Positions 13,378 to 21,130 of a stretch of DNA of 21,868 nt are shown in pieces. Source of the DNA: Frondihabitans sp. (GTDB taxonomy: Bacteria > Actinomycetota > Actinomycetes > Actinomycetales > Microbacteriaceae); contig JAODMX010000479.1 of the NCBI GenBank assembly GCA_025464735.1, forward strand, positions 1 through 21,868, in the 5' to 3' direction. Made by a program: the position numbers and the translations under genes. The stretch's first letter is position 1; every line of letters starts with the position of its first letter. Under the pieces are notes generated by a model that saw only the letters and a program-made list of their open reading frames with translations, searched no databases and was not told where the DNA came from.

Positions 13378-14922
13378 CTAGTGGCAGCGAAGGCCGGGGG
13401 CCGGCACCGTTTCGTCGATCAGATACGCGTCGATGGCCCGATTGACGCAGCTGTCACCCTTGTCGTAGGCGGTGTGTCCCTCGCCGACGTAGGTGACGAG
13501 GTGCCCGCTGTCGAGCTGTTTGGCCAGTGCGACCGCGCCCGCGTAGGGCGTCGCGGGGTCGCCGGTCGTTCCGACGACGACGATCGGCCCGGCCCCTTTG
13601 GCAGTGACCGGCGCGGGGAACTCGACTGGGCCGACCGGCCATTCCGAACAGAGGATGTCTCCGTAGGCGGAGTAGATGCCGAGCACCGGAGCGGCCTTCT
13701 CGAGTTCTTTCGCCTGGTGGCGCATGTCGGGCAGGTAGTCGTCGGATCCGGATTCGAGGCAGTCGATCGCCGTGCTCGCCGCGTATAGATTGTCTTCGTA
13801 GCGCCCCTTCGAGGAGCGGTCGTTGTAGGCGTCGGCGAGGGCGAACGCGGCGTCGGCCCTGCCCGCGATCGTCTCGCGAAACATCTCCGTGAGATCGGGC
13901 CAGTCCGACGTGTCGTACAGCGGCGTGATGATCGCCAGCGACAGGGTCGCCGCACCGAGCCGGCGGCCGTCGCTCGCGGTGAGCGGATGCGCCGCCACCC
14001 TGTCGAGCAGGGCCGTGACGCTCACCAGGGCGCTGTCGGTCGACCCGAAGAAGGGGCAGGATCCGGCGCCGGTCGCCTCGGCCGAGCCCCGGAGGCATGC
14101 GGTCATATAGGCCTTGAGATCCCCCTCGAAGGCCTTCATCTGAGCGACTGTCCCGTCGCCTCCGCCGGTATCCGCCCAGGGATCGTCGGCGCCATCCAGG
14201 ACGAAGCGGCCGACGCGCCCAGGGAAGAGGCCGGCGTAGATCGTGCCGAGGTAGGAGCCGTAGGAGTAGCCGATGTAGTTCAGCTTCGCCTCGCCGAGAT
14301 CGGCGCGGATGAGGTCGAGGTCGTGGGCCGTGCTCGTGGTGTCCACGTGGGCGAGGAGGCGCCCCGAGTGCTTTTCGCACGCGTCGGCGAATCCGCGGGC
14401 GGCCTTCCGGTCGGCGGCCAGCCAGGCGCTGGATCCGATTTTGCCCGGCAGGATGGTGTAGAGATAGCGGTCCATGTCGGCATCGTCGTAGCACTTCACG
14501 GCGCTCGAGTAGCCGACGCCGCGGGGGTCGAAGCCGATCACGTCGTAGTCCTTCGCCACGGTCCCATCGACGGCTGCCGTCGGCGAGGAGCCGACGAAGG
14601 AGGTGCCCGAGGCTCCTGGCCCGCCGGGGTTCACGACGATCGCGCCGTGGCTGGCTCCGGTTGCCCGATGCTCCAGCAGCGCGAGAGTCACCGAGCCGCT
14701 CGCCTCGTCGTTCCAGTCGAGCGGAGCCTTCACGGATCCGCACCGGTACTCGTGGCCGCAGTTCCACCACTCGATGGGTGCGGTGTACTGCGCCTCGAGA
14801 CTGGCTGCGACGTTGGTGGCAAGCCCGCGCGCCACTCCGAGGCCGGCTGCCACGACACCGACGAGCGTCACAACGATCACGAACCGGTGCGCGCCGAGCC
14901 ACCGTCGAATCGCTGCGATCAC
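13378..14922 (-). CDS. Membrane-anchored TAP-type alpha/beta hydrolase (tripeptidyl aminopeptidase-like)
   Basis: A 514-residue exported alpha/beta hydrolase related to Streptomyces tripeptidyl aminopeptidases (SlpD/SlpE). A short cytoplasmic stretch is followed by one hydrophobic segment at about 14-36, serving as an uncleaved anchor or signal. The substrate domain begins near WWNCGHEYRCGSVKAPLDW. The oxyanion region is NPGGPGASG (98-106) and the nucleophile is S220 in GYSYGS. The charge relay ends with D455 in TTGDPATP and H483 in GEGHTAY, within the C-terminal TAP-like domain. Several Cys suggest disulphides. The start is GTG at 14922, preceded by GGGGAG four bases upstream; an in-frame GTG at 14976 gives an unlikely extension. 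It probably trims peptides outside the membrane. It is convergent with the SUKH-4-like gene. Confidence 0.88.
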   Translation of the reverse strand: MIAAIRRWLGAHRFVIVVTLVGVVAAGLGVARGLATNVAASLEAQYTAPIEWWNCGHEYRCGSVKAPLDWNDEASGSVTLALLEHRATGASHGAIVVNPGGPGASGTSFVGSSPTAAVDGTVAKDYDVIGFDPRGVGYSSAVKCYDDADMDRYLYTILPGKIGSSAWLAADRKAARGFADACEKHSGRLLAHVDTTSTAHDLDLIRADLGEAKLNYIGYSYGSYLGTIYAGLFPGRVGRFVLDGADDPWADTGGGDGTVAQMKAFEGDLKAYMTACLRGSAEATGAGSCPFFGSTDSALVSVTALLDRVAAHPLTASDGRRLGAATLSLAIITPLYDTSDWPDLTEMFRETIAGRADAAFALADAYNDRSSKGRYEDNLYAASTAIDCLESGSDDYLPDMRHQAKELEKAAPVLGIYSAYGDILCSEWPVGPVEFPAPVTAKGAGPIVVVGTTGDPATPYAGAVALAKQLDSGHLVTYVGEGHTAYDKGDSCVNRAIDAYLIDETVPAPGLRCH

Positions 14923-15032
14923 GTCTCTCCCCGTTCCTGCCACCACGGGCTCTCGACACCGTAACGGACCGGCCACCCCGGCTCAAAATGACACGGAGCT
15001 ACCGGGTGGGAGTCCGGCTCCGAACCCGGTGC

Positions 15033-15521
15033 ATGACGATGAGTGCGAGTGCGACGGCCGAGGGCACGACCCGGGCCAACCTCGAGCATGCCTGGACGGT
15101 GGGCACTCCCATGACGCCCGTCGGGTATTACCCGAAGTACGGCCCGCTGCCGGCCGTGATCCGCGTTCGCGACCAGACGGGGCCGTGGGACGCACCCGGC
15201 CAGACCCGCAAGCTGATGCTTTCGGACGGCGGCAGCGTCGTCGAACAGGTCGTGCGGGTCGAGCGACCACACCTCATGGTCTATGAGCTGGGTGATTTCC
15301 AAAAGGTCTTCGGGCGCCTCGTTTCCGGGGCGCGCGCCGAATGGATCTACACCGCCGAGGGCGACGGGGCACGCATCCGGTGGACGTACACCTACTTCGC
15401 GAAGCCGGGCGCTGGGATCCTCGTCAAGGCCATCATCCGCATCTTCTGGGCGCCGTACATGAAGCGAGTGCTGCCCGGAATCCTGTCCGAGATCGACCGA
15501 ACGTCGTCCACGTCTAGCTAG
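15033..15521 (+). CDS. SRPBCC-family protein (START-like fold)
   Basis: A 162-residue protein of the SRPBCC superfamily, whose members bind small hydrophobic ligands in a helix-grip fold. The actinobacterial subgroup signature is clear: TPVGYYPKYGPLPAV (28-42), VRDQTGPWDAPGQTRKL, LSDGGSVVE and AEWIYTAEGDGARIRWTY. The final helix is AIIRIFWAPYMKRVLPGI. It has no signal peptide. The start is uncertain. The ATG at 15033 or 15039 gives the family's usual N-terminal length, while the ATG at 14988 would add an Arg-rich stretch. None has a good ribosome site. Its last eight bases overlap the 3' end of the MFS gene, which runs the other way. The ligand and role are unknown. Confidence 0.8.
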   Translation: MTMSASATAEGTTRANLEHAWTVGTPMTPVGYYPKYGPLPAVIRVRDQTGPWDAPGQTRKLMLSDGGSVVEQVVRVERPHLMVYELGDFQKVFGRLVSGARAEWIYTAEGDGARIRWTYTYFAKPGAGILVKAIIRIFWAPYMKRVLPGILSEIDRTSSTSS

Positions 15522-16770
15522 GGCGTACCCGTTCAGACAGCGCCCGCCGGTGCCCCGCCCGGACGAACACCCCCGTGACGAGCGCGCCGACGACGAGCAG
15601 CGCCGCGCTCAGCGCGATCAGGTGTCCGATGCCGAGCAGCGCCCCGAACACCCCGAGCGAGACGCCCCCGACGACACGGAATCCGCTCGAGAACATGCTG
15701 TAGACGCCGAGCACGCGACCGCGTTCGGCGGACGGTGCCTCGAGTTGCACGATGCTCTGACCGATCGAGGTCGAGGCGATGTTGGCGACTCCGCCGACGA
15801 CGAGGGCGACGACGGCCAGGAGGTAGCTGCCGGTCGAAGCGAAGATGAGCGTCGTTACTCCGAAGAGCGCCGTTGTCACGACGGCGGCGCGAGCGTTGGG
15901 TTTGATCACGCCGGTCGCCTCCAGCAGGAACCCGCCGACCACTCCACCGGCGCCGTTGGCGAAGAGCAGCACGCCGTAGGCCAGCCCCGCCGACCCCGCG
16001 CCGAGGGTGTTCGCAAAGACCGGCATCGAGGTCTGCAGCGCCCCGCCGATGAAGATCGCCGTCAGCGCGGCCAGCACCATCATGCTCATCAGGAGGCGAT
16101 CGGATCCCACCTTCCCCAGCACGCGCAGCGTGTCGAGCATCGTCAGCCGGGCCCGCGAGACGACGGCCTCCCGAGTGTGACCGGTGAACTTCGTGCGGAA
16201 GAGGAAGAGCGTCAACGGCAGGTAGAAGAGCACGTTCGTGAAGATGCCGGCGGTCGACCCGAGGCCGAGCAGGAGCGCCGACCCTACGACCGGGCCGAGC
16301 AGGACCCCGAGGCTCTTGAACGTGGCATTCAACCGAATCGCACTCGTCAGATCTCTACGACCGGCGAAGTCGTGCAGCATCAGCTGCTCCGCCGGCGACC
16401 ACATCGACCCGGCCATCCCGTGCATCACGAGCAGGACGCACGCCATCCAGACCTGGAGCGATCCGGTCGCGAAGAGGATGCCCCAGCTGACCGACACCAG
16501 CATGAACAGCACCTGCGCGCCCTGGATCAGTCGTCGGCAGTCGTAGCGTTCGGCGAGGGATCCGAACCAGATCGAGAGCAGCAGGAACGGCAACCAGTGG
16601 CTCACGACCTCGAACCCGACGAGGGTCGGCGAGTGGAACTTCTGCCAGAGCACCCAGTAGGTGATGACGTGCTCGACATTGTCGGCCATCATCGCAAGAC
16701 CGGCCCCGAAGAGGTAGGGGCGCGACTCACGGTTGCGAAGGGCAGCGAAGCGGAGGGGGATGTCGGTCAA
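15514..16770 (-). CDS. MFS transporter (EntS/MFS_3-like)
   Basis: A 418-residue integral membrane transporter of the major facilitator superfamily. About eleven or twelve hydrophobic segments are visible. The loop motif WFGSLAERYDCRRLIQGAQVLFM after the second helix corresponds to the family's conserved loop 2-3 motif, and NATFKSLGVLLGPVVGSAL to helix 5. These features fit the EntS-like group that exports siderophores, drugs or metabolites. The start is set at TTG 16770 because GGAG lies six bases before it and the phosphatase gene ends 20 bp upstream. A start at 16830 would overlap that gene by 40 bases and add an Arg-rich tail. It is probably co-transcribed with the phosphatase. The substrate is unknown. 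Confidence 0.88.
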   Translation of the reverse strand: MTDIPLRFAALRNRESRPYLFGAGLAMMADNVEHVITYWVLWQKFHSPTLVGFEVVSHWLPFLLLSIWFGSLAERYDCRRLIQGAQVLFMLVSVSWGILFATGSLQVWMACVLLVMHGMAGSMWSPAEQLMLHDFAGRRDLTSAIRLNATFKSLGVLLGPVVGSALLLGLGSTAGIFTNVLFYLPLTLFLFRTKFTGHTREAVVSRARLTMLDTLRVLGKVGSDRLLMSMMVLAALTAIFIGGALQTSMPVFANTLGAGSAGLAYGVLLFANGAGGVVGGFLLEATGVIKPNARAAVVTTALFGVTTLIFASTGSYLLAVVALVVGGVANIASTSIGQSIVQLEAPSAERGRVLGVYSMFSSGFRVVGGVSLGVFGALLGIGHLIALSAALLVVGALVTGVFVRAGHRRALSERVRPS

Positions 16771-16790
16771 TGAATGCTCCGGGCGGGCCG

Positions 16791-17447
16791 TCAGAGCCGG
16801 TCGATCTCGGCGTCGTCGAGCCCGACCCAACGCAGGTATCCGCGCACGGATCCGAAGCGCTCCTCAACATGCTGGACCACGTGAATCGCCGTCTCGGGCA
16901 CGCAGCGATGCATCCGCCTCGTGTAGTCGAGGTCGGTCGACTCGGCGACCTCCCGGCGGAACCGGTCGACGAGCGCGGGCCCGGTCGCCGCGTAATCGGC
17001 GCCGATCGCGTCGAGGTCGGCTCCCCAGAGGCGGGCCAGGAACGCACTGACGATTCCGGTGCGGTCCTTCCCCGCCGAACAGCAGACGAGCACATCACCA
17101 TCGGTCGCGGCAACGGCGCGAAAGACGTCGCCGATCGTGCGGCGGTGACGCTCCAGCCAGTCGACGTACTGCCCCTCGAGCTCGAGGGCGTCGAGGGCGG
17201 TGTCATAAGGGATCAACGGGTCGAAGAGCGGAACGGGCCGATAGCCGAGAGTCGCAGCCAGCGGGTGTTCGAGCGCGCGGATCTCGTCATCGCGGCGAAG
17301 GTCGATCACGGTCTCGACCGAGGCGGGGTACGCGCCCGGCTCGACGTCTTCGGTGTTGGAGCGGAACACGGTGCGTCTGCGGCCGGCCTGCAGGCCGGGG
17401 CCGCCGACTTCGCGAAGATTAGTGAGGGTTGGGGACGGCGACGTCAT
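16791..17447 (-). CDS. Tyrosine-protein phosphatase (PtpB-like)
   Basis: A 218-residue phosphatase of the bacterial tyrosine/serine phosphatase group. LREVGGPGL (11-19), VFRSNTED and TVIDLRRDDEI (46-56) are the usual N-terminal landmarks. The P-loop C-x5-R is CSAGKDRTG with nucleophile C123 and R129, and the later VDRFRREV region holds lid residues. The residue before the nucleophile is Cys 122 instead of the usual His, which normally tunes the nucleophile's pKa. Adjacent cysteines could form a redox-sensitive pair. It shares a 69-bp divergent promoter region with the ammonia-lyase homologue and precedes the MFS gene by 20 bp. The ATG at 17447 has no obvious ribosome site. The substrate could be a phosphoprotein or a phosphoinositide-like compound. 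Confidence 0.87.
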   Translation of the reverse strand: MTSPSPTLTNLREVGGPGLQAGRRRTVFRSNTEDVEPGAYPASVETVIDLRRDDEIRALEHPLAATLGYRPVPLFDPLIPYDTALDALELEGQYVDWLERHRRTIGDVFRAVAATDGDVLVCCSAGKDRTGIVSAFLARLWGADLDAIGADYAATGPALVDRFRREVAESTDLDYTRRMHRCVPETAIHVVQHVEERFGSVRGYLRWVGLDDAEIDRL

Positions 17448-17503
17448 GAGATCGAGTCAAGCACAGGATCCGGGCCGGTCCGGGCGCGACGAGTGCGCTT
17501 GAG

Positions 17504-17509
17504 TAGCGT
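17504..17509 (+). promoter_or_regulatory. -10 box (TAGCGT) of a probable leaderless promoter for the ammonia-lyase homologue
   Basis: TAGCGT ends seven bases before the GTG at 17517. No Shine-Dalgarno sequence is present. The same hexamer occurs at 19083 before the DedA gene. Confidence 0.45.
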
Positions 17510-17516
17510 TGGCCCG

Positions 17517-19031
17517 GTGAGTAGAGACCCGTTCGTCGTCGATCACCCGGCCGATCTCGACGCGCTCGCCTGCCTCCGGGTGGCGGAGGGTCGCCGTCTC
17601 CGCCTCGGGGAACGACTCCTAGCGGACCTCCGGGCCGGACGCAGCGCACTGCTCGAGCGGCTCGAAACCGGCGACGCCGTCTACGGGGTGACCACGGGGA
17701 TGGGAGCGTCGAGCACGATCCGCCTCGACCCCGACGCCCAGGCAGCACACCAGCAGAACCTCATGCGTGCCCGGTCGGTCGGCTCGGCGCCGTGGCTCGA
17801 CGCACGGGAGACCCGGGCCGCAGTGGTCGTGCGGCTGCGCACCCTGCTCAACCCGGAGGCGGGGGTGTCGGCCGAGCTCTGCGAGCGTCTGGTGGAGCTC
17901 CTGAACCGCGACGTGCATCCTGCGATTCCGTCCACGCGGCTCGGAGCGGCCGGCGAGATCATTCCGCTCGCCCACCTCGGTGCTGTCATCACCGGCGAAG
18001 GCGAATGCCTGGGCGAGGCCGGGGTCATCGCAGCTGCCGCCGCCCTCCGCGATGCGGGGCTCGACCGGTTCCGGCTCGGGCCGAAGGAGGGCGTCGCGCT
18101 CATCGAGGGGGTTCCGGTCACCACCGGACTTGCTCTGCTGCGAGCGCAGGAGGCACGACGGCTCGTCGCTCAGGTCACCGCCGCTCTGGCCGCCGAGCTC
18201 CGGCTCGTGGGTGCGAGTCGTGACCCGTTCCAGTCGGAGCTGGCCCGTGAGGATCCGGAGTTGGCGATCATCCTCGCCGACATTCGGCGGCTTGCCGGGG
18301 AGGAGACCATGCCGTCCGCCCTGCAGGCGCCGCTGTCGTTCCGCGTGGTCGGCCCGGCGCTGGCCCAGGTGCTGCGGGCGACGTCGGCCGTCGACGCGGC
18401 GCTTCACCGCGCCCTCGCCGGAGTCACCGACTCCCCCGCTTTCCTCGACGGAGCCTTCGTCGGGACGGCCGGCTTCGACGGTTTCGACCTCGCGGGCGCG
18501 CTCGACGGCCTTCGTGTGGCGACGGTGCACGTGGCCGAGGTGGGCGCCGCGCGACTGCACCGGCTGCTCGACGACCGCGTCACCGACCTGCCACGGCAGC
18601 TCTCCGATCGGCCGGGGCTGGATGCCGGGATGGTCACGGTGCACAAGCGGGCCGCAGGCGTCGTCCACGAGCTCGTCCGCAACGCGCAGCCGGCGAGTCT
18701 TGGCGCTATCGAGACGTCGCTCGGCCAGGAGGACGTCCAGTCGTTCTCGGTCGAGGCTGCGGTGGCGCTGGCTCACGCGCTCGACGGGGCACGCGATGTG
18801 CTGGCCTGTGAGCTGCTCGCGGTCGTGCACGGTCGTCGACTTGCCGTCGGGCGCGACGACGTCGGGCGCGACGACGTCGGGGGCGGGGCCGTCGGGGGCG
18901 GGGCCGTCGGGGCGCCCGTCGACGCCCTGATCGACCGGCTCGACGCGATCCTTCCGGCCGGAACGTCCGACCGGCCCTTCGGCCGCGACATCGTGGCGAT
19001 CCTCGACGTGCTCGACGAGGGGTGGGGATAA
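17517..19031 (+). CDS. Histidine/phenylalanine ammonia-lyase homologue lacking the MIO triad
   Basis: A 504-residue member of the aromatic amino acid lyase family, near the normal length for bacterial HAL. The fold is recognisable: AVYGVTTGMG (54-63), QQNLMRARSVG, GAAGEIIPLAHLGAVITGEGE, PKEGVALIEG, and QPASLGAIETSLGQEDVQSFS. Active-site changes are striking. The Ala-Ser-Gly that cyclises to the MIO electrophile is Ala144-Ala145-Gly146. The usual Asn in the ALxNG motif is Glu197. The His after QxNL is Arg. The Tyr of the QDxYSLR motif is Leu273, while its Arg (276) and the Glu of QED (405) remain. It is therefore unlikely to be a classical lyase and may bind a ligand or catalyse something else. 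A 5-residue repeat lies near 446-465. The GTG start is set by TAGCGT. Confidence 0.85.
   Translation: MSRDPFVVDHPADLDALACLRVAEGRRLRLGERLLADLRAGRSALLERLETGDAVYGVTTGMGASSTIRLDPDAQAAHQQNLMRARSVGSAPWLDARETRAAVVVRLRTLLNPEAGVSAELCERLVELLNRDVHPAIPSTRLGAAGEIIPLAHLGAVITGEGECLGEAGVIAAAAALRDAGLDRFRLGPKEGVALIEGVPVTTGLALLRAQEARRLVAQVTAALAAELRLVGASRDPFQSELAREDPELAIILADIRRLAGEETMPSALQAPLSFRVVGPALAQVLRATSAVDAALHRALAGVTDSPAFLDGAFVGTAGFDGFDLAGALDGLRVATVHVAEVGAARLHRLLDDRVTDLPRQLSDRPGLDAGMVTVHKRAAGVVHELVRNAQPASLGAIETSLGQEDVQSFSVEAAVALAHALDGARDVLACELLAVVHGRRLAVGRDDVGRDDVGGGAVGGGAVGAPVDALIDRLDAILPAGTSDRPFGRDIVAILDVLDEGWG
18846..18905 (+). repeat. Four in-frame 15-bp tandem repeats inside the ammonia-lyase homologue
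   Basis: Two copies of GTCGGGCGCGACGAC are followed by two of GTCGGGGGCGGGGCC, with a partial fifth unit after 18905. They encode VGRDD twice, then VGGGA twice. All four share the GTCGGG head. The block lies between the last conserved helix and the C-terminal helices, as a flexible linker. Its length is a multiple of three, so copy-number change would preserve the frame. Confidence 0.75.
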
Positions 19032-19038
19032 CCCCACC
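19021..19038 (+). terminator. Seven-pair stem-loop spanning the stop codon of the ammonia-lyase homologue
   Basis: GGTGGGG (19021-19027) and CCCCACC (19032-19038) pair perfectly around an ATAA loop, and the TAA stop lies in that loop. It is a likely transcription-ending or 3'-stabilising hairpin, although no T-run follows. Confidence 0.45.
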
Positions 19039-19082
19039 AGAAGAGGTCAGGTACCCGGCTCGTCGCCGGTGACCCGGATCCG

Positions 19083-19088
19083 TAGCGT
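19083..19088 (+). promoter_or_regulatory. -10 box (TAGCGT) of a probable promoter for the DedA operon
   Basis: TAGCGT lies 68 bases upstream of the DedA GTG start and 45 bases past the preceding hairpin. Unlike the leaderless genes it would give a leader of about 60 bases containing the AAAGG ribosome site. No convincing -35 box is seen. Confidence 0.35.
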
Positions 19089-19156
19089 CGAACAAGTCGG
19101 ATCGGCGCACCGTGATCACACTGTCGCGCTGGATCCGCTCTCCGAAAGGTACTCCC

Positions 19157-19834
19157 GTGGATCAGCTCAACGCGATCGTCGTCGCACTCGCCGCCTCGCC
19201 CTGGGCTCTCGTCGTCCTGGCACTACTGGTCGCGCTCGATGGCTTCTTCCCGCCGATCCCGAGCGAGTCCGCCGTGGTCGCCCTGGCAGCGATCGGCGCG
19301 GCGACGGGCTTCCCCAACCCCTGGCTGGTGCTTCTGGCTGCCGCCGTCGGGTCCTTCGTCGGCGACAACGTGGCGTACCTCATCGGGCGGCGGCTCGGCC
19401 TGTCGAGGATCCGGTGGTTGCGTCGTCCTCGAATCGCGGCACTCCTCAAGACCGCCCAGTCGAACCTTGAGCGGCGCCCGGCATCCGTCGTGCTCACGGC
19501 GCGGTTCATCCCGGTGGGCCGAGTCGCGGTGAACATGATGGCGGGCGCGAGCGCGCTCTCGCATCGCCGATTCGTCATCCTGACAGCCCTGTCGGGCGCG
19601 GCCTGGGCGGCCTACTCCATCCTGGTCGGTGTCGTCGCCGGTTCGTGGGTCCGTGACAACCCGCTTCTCGGGGTTGTCGGTGCCGTCGTCGTAGCCTTGC
19701 TCGTCGGGGTGGTTCTCGATCGCGTGTCGAGCCGCCTGAGTCGCCGCTCGGCACGGTCTGCCCCGCGGGCGACGCATCGAGAACAGACCGGCACCGCGGT
19801 CCGCGCCGACTCAGCCACGAGAATGTCCTCATGA
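19157..19834 (+). CDS. DedA-family membrane protein
   Basis: A 225-residue integral membrane protein of the DedA (SNARE-associated/VTT) family, which in bacteria includes polyprenyl-phosphate and phospholipid flippases. Hallmarks are FFPPIPSESAVVALAA after the first helix, VGSFVGDNVAYLIGRRLG, and TARFIPVGRVAVNMMAGAS with the conserved Arg of the F-x-R-x-x-P-like motif. The C-terminal hydrophobic segment is GVVGAVVVALLVGVVLD. A basic cytoplasmic tail of about 35 residues ends the protein. GTG at 19157 is chosen because AAAGG lies eight bases upstream; the in-frame GTG at 19112 lacks such a site. It overlaps the kinase gene by four bases (ATGA), so the two are coupled. This suggests a shared envelope or lipid-stress function, which is inference. 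Confidence 0.9.
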   Translation: MDQLNAIVVALAASPWALVVLALLVALDGFFPPIPSESAVVALAAIGAATGFPNPWLVLLAAAVGSFVGDNVAYLIGRRLGLSRIRWLRRPRIAALLKTAQSNLERRPASVVLTARFIPVGRVAVNMMAGASALSHRRFVILTALSGAAWAAYSILVGVVAGSWVRDNPLLGVVGAVVVALLVGVVLDRVSSRLSRRSARSAPRATHREQTGTAVRADSATRMSS

Positions 19835-21126
19835 CCGGTTATCTGAAGGCGTGGCAGCGTCTGCCCGGCGAGCTCGGGTTCCTCCTCGCTGCCCTCCCGG
19901 TCTCGATCGCCGCCTTCGCGACCGTCTGGGTCGTCATCGCCGTCGGCGTCGGCCTGAGCGTCCTCTGGATCGGCATCCCGATCGTCATCGGCGCGCTCCT
20001 GGTCGCCCGCCGCTTCGGGAGCTTCGAGCTCCACCGCCTCGAGCGGGCGGGACGTCCCCCGGTCGAGCGGCCCGACTGGTCTGACGGTCCGGAGGTGCCG
20101 GCCACGGAGAGGTCGACCAGCTTCGCGCGCTTCAGGAGGCGTCTCTCCGACGGCCGCTCCTGGCTCGCCTTCGTCCATTCCGCCGTCGTCGAACTGGCCC
20201 TCAGCTGCGTCACATTCACCCTCGCGGTGCCCTGGGTGATGCTCGCCGTAGCAGGCACCACGTATCCGGCCTGGATCCGGCTCGTCCCACCACCCGATCT
20301 CTCGTCGCTGGGCGAGATCTCCGCGGAGAATCTCGGCACAGTCGACCTCGGAGTCGTCGCCGCGACCGCAGCCGGGATCATCGCACTCATCACGCTCCCG
20401 CTCGTGGTCCACGGCCTCGTCCTCCTCCACGACCTGGTCGCCCGCGCGATGCTCGGCGAATGGTCGTCCGCCGCCCTTCGTCGCGAGATCGCCGCGTCGG
20501 AGGCCTCCCGGGAGTCGGCGCTCCTCGCCGAGGACACCGCGCTGCGCCGCCTCGAACGGGACATCCACGATGGGCCACAGCAATCCCTCCTGCGCATCCA
20601 ATACGACCTCGCCTCGGCCGGGCGACGACTCGGCGACGACCACGAGGCCAAACCCCTTGTCGACGGCGCCCTGCAGCTGACCAAAGAGACGCTGAAGGAG
20701 CTCCGCGAGATCGGACGTGGTCTTGCACCACCCCTCCTGCAAGACAGGGGGCTCGTCTCGGCCGTCACCGCCCTCGGCGCCCGCAGCGTGATCCCGGTGA
20801 CGACGACGGTCACCCTTGACGGCGACCCCGACACCCTCGTCGACGTCGAGCGCAGCGCCTACTTTGTCGTCTCCGAGCTCCTCGCGAACGTCACGAAGCA
20901 CTCGGGCGCCTCCGAGGCGACCGTCGCCCTGCAGACGCGGTCGACCGCTCTCGGCCGCGACCTCTGTATCGACGTCACCGACAACGGCGAGGGAGGTGCA
21001 GTCGACATGCCCGACCACGGCCTCGCCGGGCTCCGCCAACGACTCGACGGCCTCCGGGGCACGCTCGACCTCACCAGCCCTCCGGGCGGCCCCACCCGGG
21101 TCACGGTCGTGATCCCCCTACGCTGA
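19831..21126 (+). CDS. Sensor histidine kinase with putative membrane sensor domain
   Basis: A 431-residue NarL-type kinase. Residues 1-205 form a membrane module with paired hydrophobic segments (about 15-58, 113-143 and 174-205) and a short cytoplasmic insert. It resembles the 'putative sensor' domain common in actinobacterial kinases, whose N-terminus reads LxxLPxxLxxF. The phosphorylation box is LERDIHDGPQQSLLR with H246. The ATPase has SELLANVTKHSGAS with N353, DNGEGG (384-389) and HGLAGLRQRL (396-405). The ATG overlaps the DedA stop by four bases, and the response regulator follows four bases after the stop. The kinase should phosphorylate that regulator. The signal is unknown but, given DedA, could be envelope or lipid state. 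Confidence 0.93.
   Translation: MTGYLKAWQRLPGELGFLLAALPVSIAAFATVWVVIAVGVGLSVLWIGIPIVIGALLVARRFGSFELHRLERAGRPPVERPDWSDGPEVPATERSTSFARFRRRLSDGRSWLAFVHSAVVELALSCVTFTLAVPWVMLAVAGTTYPAWIRLVPPPDLSSLGEISAENLGTVDLGVVAATAAGIIALITLPLVVHGLVLLHDLVARAMLGEWSSAALRREIAASEASRESALLAEDTALRRLERDIHDGPQQSLLRIQYDLASAGRRLGDDHEAKPLVDGALQLTKETLKELREIGRGLAPPLLQDRGLVSAVTALGARSVIPVTTTVTLDGDPDTLVDVERSAYFVVSELLANVTKHSGASEATVALQTRSTALGRDLCIDVTDNGEGGAVDMPDHGLAGLRQRLDGLRGTLDLTSPPGGPTRVTVVIPLR
21119..21124 (+). promoter_or_regulatory. Possible internal -10 box (TACGCT) before the second response regulator
   Basis: TACGCT overlaps the end of the kinase gene and ends six bases before the regulator ATG at 21131, the same geometry as the leaderless promoters elsewhere. 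It could give extra regulator expression independent of the operon. Since it lies in coding sequence, chance cannot be excluded. Confidence 0.25.
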
Positions 21127-21130
21127 GGGC

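Noticed and set aside
15550..16773. A 407-codon open frame on the plus strand opposite the MFS gene
   Set aside because: Highly charged low-complexity product, while the minus strand encodes a coherent multi-helix transporter.
16770..17516. Upstream extension of the ammonia-lyase homologue in the same frame
   Set aside because: The extension is antisense to the phosphatase and shows no similarity. The GTG at 17517 fits the family length and follows a promoter box.
17946..17954. The Ala-Ala-Gly triad as a sequencing error
   Set aside because: A single-base error cannot easily convert a Ser codon used here to GCC together with the independent loss of Asn, His and Tyr at other active-site positions. 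The frame is intact, though a read check remains worthwhile.
17619..19037. A 472-codon open frame on the minus strand opposite the ammonia-lyase homologue
   Set aside because: Charged antisense product without domains. The plus strand carries the recognisable lyase fold.
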